Positions 25,301-37,228 of a stretch of 64,000 nucleotides of DNA are shown here, one piece after another. The notes under the pieces were generated by a model. That model ran no database searches and was not told where the DNA came from. It worked only from the letters and a program-made list of their open reading frames with translations. The stretch covers positions 6,103,375-6,167,374 of the forward strand of contig CAIIXF020000005.1 of NCBI GenBank assembly GCA_903813345.2. Reading direction: 5' to 3'. Position 1 is the first letter of the stretch. Every line of letters starts with the position of its first letter. This stretch comes from Owenia fusiformis. Taxonomy: Eukaryota > Annelida > Polychaeta > Sabellida > Oweniidae. A program made the position numbers and the translations under genes.

Positions 25301-28300
25301 TTTAGCGATTTTGAGTTTTCAAAACGCCATAACTTCCGATGAGTGTAGGTTTAATGATATTGCAGTTATATAATGCTATTATATAGAGGTTATTTACTGA
25401 GAGGGATTCAATATTGGTTTTATTCCGGGACACATTATGATATTTCCCGAGGGCCCAGGGGGAATCTGGGATTACTGTACCCCTATTAATTTACCTTTTC
25501 GGGACCTAAATCCTATTACCTACCTTTTTACTCAATCGGGGAGAACGAATCCAAAGAGAACAATACTTCTACATGTGCGCCGTGCAAGATTTCCAATAGC
25601 TCGTCGTGTTTACCGATCGAGAACGAAAGATGTTTGCCCACCATTTTGAATGATACTAACTGGTATCAGGGTCATCAAACTATGGAACAGGGGTTTATGA
25701 TAATAGATTGGGTTACTATAGCTTGCAATGTTAAAGGCGATTGAACTATGTTATAAAACAACTTCCAGTACATTATGATATTTAAAAGTATACATTTTTG
25801 AAAATACATATAAAGAATCTTCGCCTGCAGGACGTGTATATTGAATGCCTGAGAAGAACGCAAATGGGTACTGGCCCGGTGTTGCAATAGTAGCATTTAA
25901 AAATCTGTTCCTCTCGAGATTTATGGTCTTCTGAAATTATACTATTAATTGGTGTTGTTGCATCATTGCTCAAATCTAGAGGAGTGTTGTTGCATCTTCG
26001 GTTTGGTGTTGTTGCATCAATAGTGAGGAACTAAAACCGTGAACTTCTTGCTTCTTGATGATGCTACATGTATACTAATGACAGTTTCTTTAAATATAGA
26101 TCGTGCGCTAACTTCACGTGTATGGTTATTGAGAAACTCGTCCTAGAAATGGGTTTAAATTGGGGAAACAACATATCGTACGAAAATCTATCACCGGAAG
26201 TCTGGCCATCTTGATGCAACAACACGGTGTTGTTGCATCACGATACCCCCCAGTGAACTAGGGCTAAGTCTATGTGTTTGTTCTATACTTATTTATTGAA
26301 TTGTTGTTATTATTCACCCTGGATATCAGAAAACACTTACCTGAACCAATGCCATATGTAAGTATCACAACTTTGTTTTTCAGCTTAGTGTTTCCATTCA
26401 TAATTGCTTCAAAAATCGTTGTAGTGTTAGGATCTGTTGGTGTACCGTCAGTGAGGAACAGAATAACTTTATCTTAAACAAATTAAAACACGTCAGACAA
26501 GACACGTGTGCTGTTTGTGCTCCATGTATTCAATAAAAGGAACAAGCTGAATTTGTGACATAGACTTAACTAAAGGTGGGTAAACCTGGCGAAATCACAA
26601 ACATGAAAATTAAAAATAAATAAAATCGTTAAATGAAAAGCGATTCGACACCAGATATAACGTGTACAACTTAACATTATCTAATTAGACAACATAAGGC
26701 CAATAGTTATTTTATTCAAATGATTTAAAATTTTCAAGTAAATAAACAAACCTCTTGCTTCATTCCCATCCAGATCAATGGAATCGAGAAGAAGATTAAA
26801 GGCAGTCTCAATTGCAGCTGTGTAATTGGTGTTTTCATCCACAGTTATTTTATCAACATTGCGTTTAAGAATTTCTTTGTTTTGTGGTATTGCGTAAGCA
26901 AGTTGTTCTTTAAAGCACGTCGGTGTACGTTCTATATCACCCATCGCTACAGATGCCTTTGTTGAGAACTCAACTATTCCTATCTTTTGAAAACAATGTT
27001 TGATATAAAACTGTATGAATATAAATATGTACAAGTGTAAGGATGATAAGTAGCCATCACTATCAACGTTAAAACTGGTATGACATTTCCAAAAGGAAAA
27101 TAAATACTCACTCGATCTGAAGGGTTCAATGTGTCTAATATAGTTTTTGCGGCCTTTTTGGCCACACGAATTAAATTTGTATTTGCTAAAAGTTGAAATC
27201 GGATCATTCATTGACTTTGATTTGTCCAGCACTATCACGACATCTTTAGGTTCTGGCGTAGCTGCTTCCACATACCAAGGTCTGAAAGGCAACAATTAAC
27301 AGTTTTTACAAAAACATAAACAATGTCTTAATACAAACACATAATGCAATTTTTATTTTTATTAATCAGAAAGTGTAGATCAACTTCTAAAATTTGCCAT
27401 ATTCCAATGATGAAAACTTTAATCTTCTAGTGATGAAGAATGAACCTTGGGCGGTTGTATACCTGAACCTGTTGTCAAAGCCATTGCAGCTTTCCCCGCT
27501 GTGTGAGGCGGGATACTGAGTAAATATACCTTGTTCTGTACCAAAGTACTGCCATCTGAGATCGCGAAGATTTCTGAAATGGCAATGAGTATTACAATTT
27601 GGAGGCTATCTATTATAGTCTATACATTACAGCCACAACAGCATAGTCCTCTCTGTATAGTTAACGAGTGACTTGTGAATCAGAATAGAGGTAATGACAT
27701 TTTCATGAAGAATATCCGAAGATCCGAATTTTTTATGTGAGATTGACATTCGTTCTGGTGTTTCTGCAAAATCCACTTTCATTGTCAAAAACTTTTATCG
27801 TAATAAATAATTCAATTTCATAAAAATGAAGTATGAGTGTAGTTGTATACCTGCTGTTTTCCCGCATGACTTCAACAACTTTCGAAGTGATATGTTCCCG
27901 TGCATGATTCTCTGGGGAAAGATCTGATACTTTTACGCACACATTGGTGAGGTCCACCTTAATATAAAACAACGTTTCACAAATGAACTGTTGGATGATG
28001 GGTGTCCTATCAGAGAGGAAAACACTCACCTCGATTCACACACAATTTCAGACGAAATCTCCAATTCTTTAAAAGTTTAATTTCAGAAATATGCATTTCC
28101 TGTGAAAAGGTAATGGACCATTTGCTATACATATGGATAACTAGATCGCACCACGTGTATTGGTACGGCCAGAATACATGGAAACACATGGAAGTAACTT
28201 AATTTCTTGATTTATCAAGTATTTCCATTTGGATTAATGTAAAACTTCATTGCCATTTATCTCTTTGATCTTGTTGACATGCACATTGTGATTCAATATT

Positions 28301-31300
28301 AAAATTGTAATCCTTAAAAGAGTAAATGGGCTTTTAGTAAATTATGATTCTTTAACATTGTGGTACTTAAATTTTAGCCCGAGCTTTTTTAGAAAATTTG
28401 AAAATCCCTGGGAATTTGAAAAATGTTAATAATTATGAAAATCAAAGCATATTGTCGAAATAGAAAATTTACACAGAATTCAAAAATGCTATTAAAAGAA
28501 ATTAATGTTTGGCTTAAATCTCCTGAAATCTCATGAAAAACGAGACTTCATTGAGATTTCGAGTGCATTGAGCAAACCTTCTACTCATCATTGACACGGA
28601 GTTTCTCCATGTAATGAATTAACAAATGGGACGTAAAAGATTCCATATACAGAAAGGATTGGTATCGGTATGGTGAACTGAATTCAACATTGTTTTTCTC
28701 TTAAATCAATTGTTGAAAACATTCTGTAAAAGACACGGTCCTCTATGAAATGGTCACTGATTGACAACAATTTAATGCGAATATAATTTACATATATTTT
28801 ATTTAACTGTTTTTGTTAAAACCTCTCAATATTATAATTATTCAAAGGAAAGTTTGGTTCATTTAACAAAAAGTTGTGTATACATTTGTATTTCATTTCG
28901 TTCCAATGAGTCTCGAATAGATGTTTCATTTTATTCCGAGCATATGATACCAAGAACAAAAGAAGTGTCTGATGTGTTTTCTAAAACAATATAGAGAAAA
29001 GTATATTATATTTTTTCAAATAAATTTGTTACCATTCAAAAGAATAGCCTTGCACAAGTCGGTATTTATTTACTTATCCTGATCTTGAATTAAATAGAAA
29101 TCAAGATAAGTAAAATATACCGACTTGGGCAAGGCTATCAAAATATGTCGATGTGTAGAATTTGCAGAATTCTTTTATGACTGGTTTAAGAGAAACATGT
29201 GTTCAATTCAGTTCACCATATCGATACTAACCCTTTGAATTTTATTGGACGATCTATGAGCATACCTTTAAGGAAAAATACATTGTATCTATGAGTATTG
29301 AATTTATCAGTTGTGTGTGAATCGTAGATAACGTTTTAGTCCATCTTAATTCTATTGTCTGCGATGCCGCTTACATACATGTACTTACCTCAGTTTTAAA
29401 TCTGTAATCTCGAACATCTGATTTAAAGTCACAGCATTGTTCGATCCATTTATTCGACCCGAAATTTTCATAATCATCCTCGATTGCCTTCCCGAGTTGA
29501 CGCACTGCGCCTATGAACTGTTCGAATTTCTTTTTCAGTGACCCTACAAGCTATTCAGAGAAAATAAAACTTACAAACCCTAAAATATTGTTAGGGGTAG
29601 AGGTCCATCGTTACTTCTCAAACACCTTAATTACATACAGGCAGATATACAGATAGCTAATCAACAAATTTAATCCACTAACCAAATAGCTACAAATATA
29701 GACATTATGAGGGAAAATCTCCGAAAACATTCCTTCTTGTGGGTTTGAAAAATAAAGATTTCGAAATTTGGCCTTGTAGAATCACAAATGCGTACCTCGG
29801 GAAGGTTTCTGGTGCTCACTGTCTTTTCAAGAAAGGTAACATCTTCGTCTAAGTATTTCTAAAATAGAGGGAAATACAATTTGCAAAATAAATGTGGTAT
29901 TATATTATAAAATGTCATGTTTCATTCTAACTTTATCTAAAGTGATATTTCAAAACAAGAAGTATTATAGAATTTTGAAAGTGCCTCGAGCCTTTATGCA
30001 GACACGATGAGTTTTAGCTAAAACAATTGTCCTTAGTGCAGGGTGACAAAAAACTGGAACCCACTTAAGTCTTAATAACTTCGTCAATTATGAATGTATG
30101 TTATGTATGTATGTATATTATGTATATTGAACCTAGTTAATTGGCACATGTCGTCGCATGAGAATAACTTTGTACTATCTCACATTTCTACGGAACTGAG
30201 AAATCAAGGTTTGAAAGTTTAGAGGTCTGTATCTTACTTAGTATTGCTATGTGAAACTTGATTTTTTGTATGTCACCTGGACTCACCCTAGAGATATCTT
30301 ATATGAAATATCATACCTTGAAACAATTTACAAGATCCTTTTTTAAAACTATGGAAATGGAGTTGATACAATTTCCCACCGGAATAACAGCTTATTTTTA
30401 ATTTCAAATTGTCATATCTGATATCAACTGTTTCAACCAATCAACTCTCTAAGGATTGGTCATGTGACTTGCAAAACTTGGAGTTATAACAATCTTATAT
30501 TAAGACAAAGTATGCCAATATGCACGTTATTGTATCTAGAATGAAAAATAATGTTTTGCTTTGTAAAAAATCTTCAAAAACCAAAGAATATTATTTAATA
30601 AAATAAAGAAAATTCAATTTATAAAACTTTAAAATCAATTTCTCAAATAAGTACATTGTACAATTATTTCTTAATTTTGGAATCTCAGGACACCCTTCAA
30701 AAAGAATTTATTGCCTTTGAAACTAAGGCAGAAGTACAATGCATTGAAACCAATGATGCCAATACGGTCCCCCACATATTTCCCTCGGTATAAACCCTGT
30801 AGCCTAAACCTCCCAGCACATTACAATGTAGCCCCTAAGGGCCGGTCCGCTGGTCATTATCAGGTTATTTTTGATACAGACCAGTTGATTTTTTCACTGG
30901 GTATAGGATTGCAACTGGTCCGTAATTCCATTTTGACCAGCAGGTTTCAGATCCTTAGGGCCTAAGACATAACCAATTTTTATTACATGCACATGGAAGA
31001 AATTTGAAAATAGAAAAATAATCTCTAATTCATTTTAGATTAATGAAAGTGATGAAACCTCGATTTAGGTAATCACATTTTGTTCATTGGGATGCAGCTA
31101 TCATTATCCATTCATTTTCTGTTGTTTGCTAGTCTGTGGAGTACAATTGGGAATTGAAGCAATTGTAGAAGTGGAGACTAAGAGTGGCTCTTTGTAAAGA
31201 AATTGAACCAACTTGTTACTTTTCCAAAATAAAATGTAGATGATCTAAAAACAATGATCCCAAAAATGCAAAAGAAAGGACAAATCTGAAAAACATACTA

Positions 31301-34300
31301 GTAATAAAATAACTAAAAAGATCCCAGATGTTCAGTGAAAAGCGCAAAGTAAATCATAGATGAAGAGAAAATAAAATAAGTATTTTAAGGGACTATACTA
31401 ACATAAAGATAACTCCTTATTGATAAAGTGTATGGTCAGTAAAAGTTAAAGCTAGTTTAAATAGATTTAGCTTTTTTTCCACAAACTATAAAACATCATT
31501 TTGAAAGAGATTTCAATAGTATACAGACAGTGATTGCCTTTGAGCAATGTAGTGCAAAATATGACAGTTACTATTTGTTTTGATTACTATATCTAGTATA
31601 TAACCTATTATTATGTACTCTATTTGAAGAAACAAATATAGCGAGATCAATAGTGCAAATAAACAGGGAAATAGTTCATTCATGGAACGAAGCGTGAAAC
31701 TTTCCATATATCTTCCATATACATTCATCTTTGATTTAAGAGCATGAGACATTTTTTTGGTCCACTAGAATGACCAAAATTATTACAAATGCCCCCTCCC
31801 ACCAAATCCTGGGGGGTGGGGGAGAGAGAATTTATTTTTTATTTTTAAAAATGTGTTTAAATATGCTCATATTGCAGATTTAGCATGCTTCTTTCATAGT
31901 TAAGACAGATTGGCATTATAATAATATGATTTCTCATGAATTTTAACATTCTTAAAGCCTGACCGAGGTTGACACCCACTTTTCTTAAATTGAATATATT
32001 CATTTAATCAGATCTCCATTTTGGTCTAAGAAATAATTGCTATTCACCTGTCAGCTAGATAACATCAGATTCCTTTCTTAATTATGATCTTAGGTGTTGC
32101 AATTAATCTAAGAGTTATATTGCTTAAGGTTTCGGGGTAGTTATCAGAAATTTACACCAAACAGGAAATGAAAAAACCATGTGGATTTTAGAATTGTGTG
32201 AACTAAGATAACAGAGTTCTGCTTTAACCTTCTATCAGTTTTACTACTCCCATATATTATTTACATGACCAGGATCATAATGGTCATTGTCAAAATGACC
32301 CTTACCATGCTGAAATAGCTTTTTCAGCCCTCTGAATTTGTGACTGAAAAAAGCTTAAAGTTAGCACTTACGAAAGGTCACTGAACAGAATATATTGAAT
32401 TTTTCAGAAAATGTCATTTTGACTATGACCATTGTGATCCTGGCAATGTAAACGATATATGGGAGTAGTACAACTGACTGAAGATCAAAGCAGAACTCCG
32501 TTATCTTCAAAAAATTCTAAAATCCACATAATTTTTTCATTTTCTGTTTGGTTAAAGCCTTATGTCATATTTTTTTTATTATTAGAAGGAATGGATGAGA
32601 ACAAGATGCAAGCTTTTAAATATCCTTTAAGTCTTATAAGCAGATTCCTTCCTGAAAGTGACACACTTTAACCAGAACCAGAAGGGCCACAGAGTGACAA
32701 CTTCAGTACATTCTTCTGAAGAAAGCCTATGCTACATATACATCTGTTGAGAATCTTGAGAATGGAATACCTATAGTTATAGAGTTTGATGATTGGTGTA
32801 ATGCCCAACAGCATGTACCAGTTTTCAAGTTTTGGTTTCTAGTTATTGAAATTGAACTCCTCTGCCTTAACTATGTGAGGGCTATCGGAAAACTTCCCCT
32901 TTACCTCCAATTAAGCTGTAAATAGGACTGATTGAGAAAAGATTTATGACCACATGGGTTGTTTAACTGACAAATATTTAACATCAACGAGTTTGAGAAT
33001 AATATATTTGATGATCGAGATGAGGACCTATGTAATCATGGACAAAGCAAAAGTATTCAACAAAAGTCCATCGAAAGAGACATCAACAGACTAGTAGACA
33101 ACAAAGAAGTTGTATCATCAACTCCGATATATGAAATGGAGCAAGCTGGCCAGGATTAGTACACATTGTACATTAAAGAAAGACTGGTTGACAGAACAAA
33201 CCCTTTAGCAGACACTATAAAGAGAAAAAACAACTATAAAATATTTAAAGAACAGAAAACAAAGATGAATGTAAACAAGGAAACATTAAAAAATGACTGT
33301 GCCCTTTTCTCAAAATGACAAATAAGTCTGACATTCTCAGACCATTAGAGCAGCTACCTACTGGAAATCAACAAGTTGAGTGCCCACAGGTAGAAGCATT
33401 GCTCCTTGATGGTGCAGCCATTGTGCACCTTTTGAAACTCCAACAGGCCAAACTATTCCAACAGTACTCAGATCATGTGTTCAATGAATAGAAAACTATG
33501 TTTCTTCCCAGCTAGCAAAAGTGGAACGACTAGACATTGTGTGGGATCAGTACCTGGAAAACAGTTTAAAACTATCAACCAGACAGAAAGGAGGAACAGG
33601 CAAACAACGCCTAGTGGAACCAAATTCACAATCTCAAAATATGGATAGCTTTTGGAAATGGGAAAAATTATCCAACCCACGAAATGACCCTTGGACTTAA
33701 CAAGGCCACTTGTCTCCCCTTATTTCATGCCCTCACTGGTTAAGACACCACATCTGGATTCCATGGTAAATCCAAAACAACAGCATGGAAACAATGGAAT
33801 GCTTATCCCGAATTTATAAACGCCCAATTTTGGCTGAAGATCCAAATAAGTTTGCCATAGTTATGTCAATCATTGAACCTTTCATTGTTATTTTATACAA
33901 TACAGAAAGCAACAAAACAACTATAAATGCTGCAAGACAAGAAATGTTCATGAAGAAAACCACACAAATTGAAAACATTCCCCCAACATTAGACGCTTTA
34001 GAGCAGCATATTAAGTGTGTCATTTACCAGGCAGTATATGTATGGGGGAATGGGAATGTATGGGAATCAATCAACACCAAGACTGGAAAAATGATTTGGG
34101 TTCCAATGTTGAAGACACTACCCCAAGCCTCAGATGCTTTTAAAAATGCATTTTGAAGCAACATTGTTCAAGTAAACGCTGCAAGTGCTTTAAAGCCCAT
34201 CTTCAATGTACCACCCTGCGTTTGTGTAATGGGGAATGTGAACATTAATTGATAATGGCATATATAATACTTGAGTGCATACAGGTACTTAATAAGGTAA

Positions 34301-36225
34301 CTGATCAACTAGTCAGAGAATGCTTTCATTAAAACCTAACAGAATCAATTTATATTTGTGATTAACACATATTATATCTTAATCACTAAAACTGGGCGTG
34401 GCCAATAATAAGCCTTTAACAATAGAATTGTCTTTCTTATAGCATATATTATATAAATATCATTAACTGATTTATCCTTATCCATTTTGTTCAGCTAGAC
34501 TAGGTTACTTTCTTATTCAAAATCAGAAGATTCACTAACTCGCATACTTAACTTGTTGATAATATGGGCGTCGCCCCCAGTCAGACTTTAACAATGGATA
34601 TACATGAGAAATGCTTATGTAATCTTAGTTATTATTTTGAGCATACTAAAAGCATACTAAAACTGCAATATGAGTATATTCAAACATATTTTTAAAAAGA
34701 AAAAAAAATCGCTCACCCCCACCCCCAGGATTTGGTGGGGGGAGGGGATAACTGTAATTTTTTATCGTTCTAGTGGACCAAAAAATGTCTCATGCTCTTA
34801 AATCAAAGATACATGTATACTGATCATATGTGGAAAGTTTCAAGCTTCGTTCCAAGAATGAACTATTTTGACACTATTTATCTCGCTAATAAGCAGTCTT
34901 TCATTTTCAACATTTAATGATGACAGCTTCGTATATGCATTTCTATTGCATTTGGCCATTCAAACCCCTATAAGACCTGGTAGCAGGGAAGATAAAGGGT
35001 ACTTTTGACTGCTCACATGATCTAATTAACTGGTCATTTGTACTTTTCATCTTCCCTGGTAGCAAGGATTTAGGTTTTCGAGGAAATTAGTAATTCTATT
35101 TCATATCATGTGGCCATGAATAATCCAATGAGCATCCATAATACAAAGAGTAATTGAGGGCATATAATTTGAATATGCATGGGATTACACATACTGTATC
35201 ATTTTATTTTTTTGATCTACTTGTAATAGTTCTAAAACTAAAACATGAAAGGCCAGGCATGCAAACTGGCATGGTATTGTGTTACAAAACATTATTTCAT
35301 TCTAGATACAATAACATGCATATTGGCATACTTCGTTTTGATATAAGATTGTTATAACTCCAAGTTTTGCAAGTCACATGACCAATTCTTAGAGAGTTGA
35401 TTGGTTTAAACAGTTGATATCAGATATGACAATTTGAAATTAGAAATAAGCTGTTTGTCTGGAGATGGTACAATTTCACACTGAATTATAGCTTAATGAG
35501 ATGGGGCATGTATCTGAGATGAAAGCCTGTGTTTCAAATAGTAAAATTCCATGTCTATCTCAATTTTTTTGAAAATGGCAGTTAGTACAAAGTTATTCTC
35601 ACGTGACGATGTATAGTCAACTGAATGTATGACAAGATGTCAAAGTTTGAGCATTCTAGCTAAATTAGTCTCCAAATGAGGCACGTTTAGTTATTGTGCT
35701 CCAAATGTGCACCATGACGTTGGGTGCAGAGCTGTATTCTTCTTGCAAAATTGTCAATGACCCGACTGCATTCATCTCTGTCTATCTCTCTAATTAGTCT
35801 TCCAATGTTGAGTTTGAGGTCATCAATGGTCAGTGATCTATCTGTATACACATTATCCTTGAGACACCCCCACGGATAAAAATCTGGGGGGTTCAAATCA
35901 GGGGTGTGGGGGGGCTACAAGTTTTGTTCTCTTGCTTTTTTTCTTAATGAAACTTTCACACAATAAGGAACATAAAACATATGTCATTTAGATTATACCG
36001 ATATATGTAGATAATGAATTAGTAGCCCATATACACTACTCGGTCCTTTAAAATTTATAAGTTATCATAACCTTATACCTGCATAAAGTCAAATTCTGAG
36101 GTTACTTTCTCCAGATCTGATGTAAATTCTTTTGCATTTAATATTGCAGAATTTACACCTGTGTTCCTTTCACGTAGTAGGCTCGTGAGAATCAAAACGA
36201 TAGCGAAACTAAAAACGCTATCCAT
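15748..36225 (-). CDS. CACHD1-like VWFA and Cache domain protein, copy B (complete, one frameshift)
   Basis: Tandem paralogue of copy A. Coding exons read leftwards: 36079-36225, 29796-29858, 29389-29550, 27851-27957, 27463-27573, 27112-27281, 26752-26983, 26341-26472, 23622-23707, 23286-23418, 22631-23019, 22198-22357, 21733-21872, 20314-20480, 19793-19903, 19504-19617, 18814-18916, 18248-18364, 17530-17664, 17041-17165, 16609-16734, 15748-16309. They total about 1196 codons once one extra base in exon 27112-27281 is discounted; human CACHD1 is about 1270 residues. The order is signal peptide, VWA, Cache domains, a cysteine-rich stalk, a transmembrane helix and a polar tail. The extra base breaks the normal spliced frame inside the VWA domain, so this copy may be a pseudogene, use an alternative isoform, or carry an assembly error. 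The rest of the frame is clean over 16 downstream exons, which argues against long-standing decay. Confidence 0.87.
17748..17810. repeat. 63-bp palindrome in copy B intron
   Basis: GCAATATAGTGAAATATTGG is inverted at the right end, with an inner stem GGGCC-GAA-GGCCC. Probably the core of a fold-back element. A similar structure is at 39937-40072. Confidence 0.75.
21047..21098. repeat. Perfect 19-bp-arm hairpin in copy B intron
   Basis: ACTTATTCAACACGGGCGA is inverted after an AT-rich spacer. It follows a TATATGTA-type simple repeat (21003-21041). Confidence 0.85.
21190..21430. repeat. Diverged dispersed repeat, copy 1
   Basis: Shares phrases such as CCATTCAAG, ACCATAACACC and GAAGAATA in the same order with 38115-38345. 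It is about 230 bp and non-coding. One copy is in a copy B intron; the other lies upstream of the gene. Confidence 0.5.
22631..23019 (-). CDS. Copy B main Cache-domain exon
   Basis: This 389-bp exon encodes GLVTSICLPVHHKG, a VACVDMTMSDLLTDITYF segment and DGDQAYAFMIDNKGRTIVHP. That pattern is characteristic of the extracellular Cache fold in CACHD1 and alpha2delta proteins. The copy A counterpart is 4068-4456, the same length and nearly identical. The start was placed at acceptor TTTTTAG because the preceding exon ends in phase 1 and this joins to GLGLVTS. Confidence 0.87.
23736..26255. mobile_element. 2.5-kb TIR element in copy B intron
   Basis: The ends CACTGGGGGGTATCGTGATG (left) and its complement (right) form terminal inverted repeats of roughly 300 bp (23736-24040 and 25945-26255). 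They contain several copies of TGATGCAACAACACC. The 6-bp sequence AACTAG flanks both sides (23730-23735 and 26256-26261) as a target-site duplication. No transposase was found, so it is non-autonomous. Its core carries a unit of the satellite-like family found at 48.7-62.1 kb (about 24362-25330). The left end is 28 bp beyond the exon at 23622-23707, in the acceptor region of that intron. Superfamily is uncertain; TSD length is the main clue. Confidence 0.75.
24362..25330 (+). repeat. Isolated unit of the GGATA/HINE-like repeat inside the TIR element
   Basis: Starts with AACTAGACTTTGGAAATTGA and the hairpin GAAATTGAAC-AA-GTTCAATTTC. It continues with a GGATA-type microsatellite (24430-24760), the phrase CTTTCTATCAGGATACCATC, and monomers with GCCATAATTTTCGAACCGGA. 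It matches the first half of units in the 48.7-62.1 kb array. Confidence 0.75.
26752..26983 (-). CDS. Copy B VWA exon, second half
   Basis: Encodes IGIVEFSTKASVAMGD to the helix NYTAAIETAFNLLLDSIDLD, closely matching copy A exon 6189-6420 (both 232 bp). An open frame runs without a stop from the first half of exon 27112-27281 through the 128-bp intron into this exon, because the intron length compensates for the extra base. Confidence 0.85.
27112..27281 (-). CDS. Copy B VWA exon with +1 frameshift
   Basis: Encodes PWYVEAATPEPKDVVIVLDK, then SKSM, in one frame. RVAKKAAKTILDTLNPSDR follows in another frame. The copy A exon (6839-7007) is 169 bp and reads both parts in one frame; this one is 170 bp. 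The extra base lies between the shared sequences at about 27168 and 27184. The MIDAS DxSxS motif is upstream of the break and is preserved. The donor is GTGAGT, against GTAAGT in copy A. Confidence 0.85.
29044..29139. repeat. Fold-back sequence in copy B intron
   Basis: ATAGCCTTGCACAAGTCGGTAT pairs with its near-exact complement at the right end. The inner arms ACTTATCCTGATCTTG and CAAGATAAGT are less perfect. Confidence 0.75.
30039..30119 (-). mobile_element. Candidate mariner-type terminal segment
   Basis: Begins CAGGGTGACAAAAAACTGG, the kind of end also seen at 4579 and 46805. Its transposase side would be the remnant at 35687-35930, with the inverted-arm element lying between them. No intact second end was found beyond 35930. 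Confidence 0.35.
30120..35640. mobile_element. Large element with long inverted arms in copy B intron 1
   Basis: The left arm (about 30120-31960) is inverted on the right (about 34580-35640). Matches include GAGAATAACTTTGTACTA at 30161 with its complement near 35588, the ATAACAATCTTATATTAAGAC block at 30485 with 35340, and a C-rich block followed by the AGCATGAGACATTTTTTTGG block at 31741 with 34790. The arms have diverged and the left arm is longer because of internal insertions. The broken CXC-tail ORF lies between them. A second, inner inverted repeat pairs 32150-32270 with 32450-32560. The element accounts for most of the 6.2-kb intron. Confidence 0.6.
32760..34253 (+). pseudogene. Broken transposon-derived ORF with CXC-type cysteine tail
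   Basis: Pieces of one protein lie in order in several frames. They are FWFLVIEIELLCLNYVRAIG (about 32825), DINRLVDNKEVV (about 33085), DGAAIVHLLK (about 33410), RLDIVWDQYLENSLKLSTRQ (about 33525), DTTSGFHGKSKTTAWKQW (about 33745) and an intact 123-codon piece (33785-34156) with INAARQEMF, IPPTLDALEQH and TLPQAS. After a frameshift a cysteine tail follows (CSSKRCKCFKAHLQC, 34165-34250). This matches a transposon-associated protein family that is abundant in marine invertebrate genomes. Several stops and frameshifts, and loss of the central region between the SFWKWEK and HALTG blocks, make it dead. Confidence 0.6.
35687..35930 (-). pseudogene. Mariner-type transposase C-terminal remnant
   Basis: Encodes MNPPDFYPWGCLKDNVYTDR, a TIDDLKLNI helix region and a C-terminal GAHLEH, as in transposases of the IS630/Tc1/mariner superfamily. 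Only the C-terminal part remains. A candidate matching transposon end (CAGGGTGACAAAAAACTGG) lies at 30039, on the far side of the inverted-arm element. The larger element therefore probably jumped into this one. Confidence 0.55.
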
Positions 36226-36231
36226 TGTATC
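36079..36231 (-). CDS. Copy B signal-peptide exon
   Basis: Acceptor TTTTAG is followed by GATACAATGG, with the start codon at 36225-36223. The first 20 or so residues are hydrophobic (FAIVLILTSLL), as expected for a signal peptide. They are followed by a charged stretch (EFTSDLEKVTSEFD) that is almost identical in copy A (exon 10820-10975). The exon ends at a GTATAAG donor. It is separated from the next coding exon by a 6.2-kb transposon-filled intron, against about 350 bp in copy A. Confidence 0.85.
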
Positions 36232-37228
36232 CTAAAATATAAAGACTAATTGTTATAAACATATTATGAATTGTTAAACCTGGGACTAACAAACATCCTG
36301 GTAGAAAGAAAATGTCTCAGCGAATATATGTCAAAAGGAAGCAAAGTTGAAATGCGATAATTTTTCAGTCTAAAATAAATTTACTTTTTCTTTTTAGAGG
36401 CAGATATTGCGCCTTTTCACCCTAACTACATCGTCTATCCATACTATCATTTTGAGTGCGTTAATAAGTTATTTATTATGACCTGATTTTTTGAATGAAA
36501 GATGGATAAAGTATTTCAAGAATGTAGACTACATTGGGCTCTTAAAAGGGGGGTTATCATTGCTTCCAAAGTCTGTGAATTTTGATCCATAAACATGCAT
36601 TTAAATATATGCCATATCCAAATGAATATTTTTTGTTAGAAGCATGAATCTATCAAATCAATGAAAAACATCCAAGGTCAAAACACGTTTTACAAATGTC
36701 ACAATGTTCAATATACTGACCATCAATATGCTGTATTTTATATATTTATAAATTACTATAATATGTATTTCATTGGGATCGGCGACCGGGGCCAGCTATA
36801 CTGCTTAGCATTGTGTATCGCATAACTGTAATATTTAGACGGTCCGACTCCGGTCGTCTGTTTGAAGTATGATTCAATAAAATACATTGGTGGCTTGGTA
36901 ATCCGATAATTTTACATAAACTTTATAGATAGTTTCATGCATTTAATTCAATTATACCGTTCATAGTCACTCTACTATACCCAACGCTTAGAAATGCATA
37001 AGATATTCTGTTTGTCTAATTGTACCTTATTAACCTTATTAACATCTAACAGTCCTCCGATAAACCATTCATAAGGAACATACACATAAAAAACAAATTA
37101 CATAATCATTACATAAGCCAAATGGGTTGCTCATGAACACCAAATGCAAGGTATAGTAGAATGATAGTTCATATTCAGAACGGTAGTGTAAAATAACATT
37201 TATATTTGTAATAAATACTTTAGCTTAC

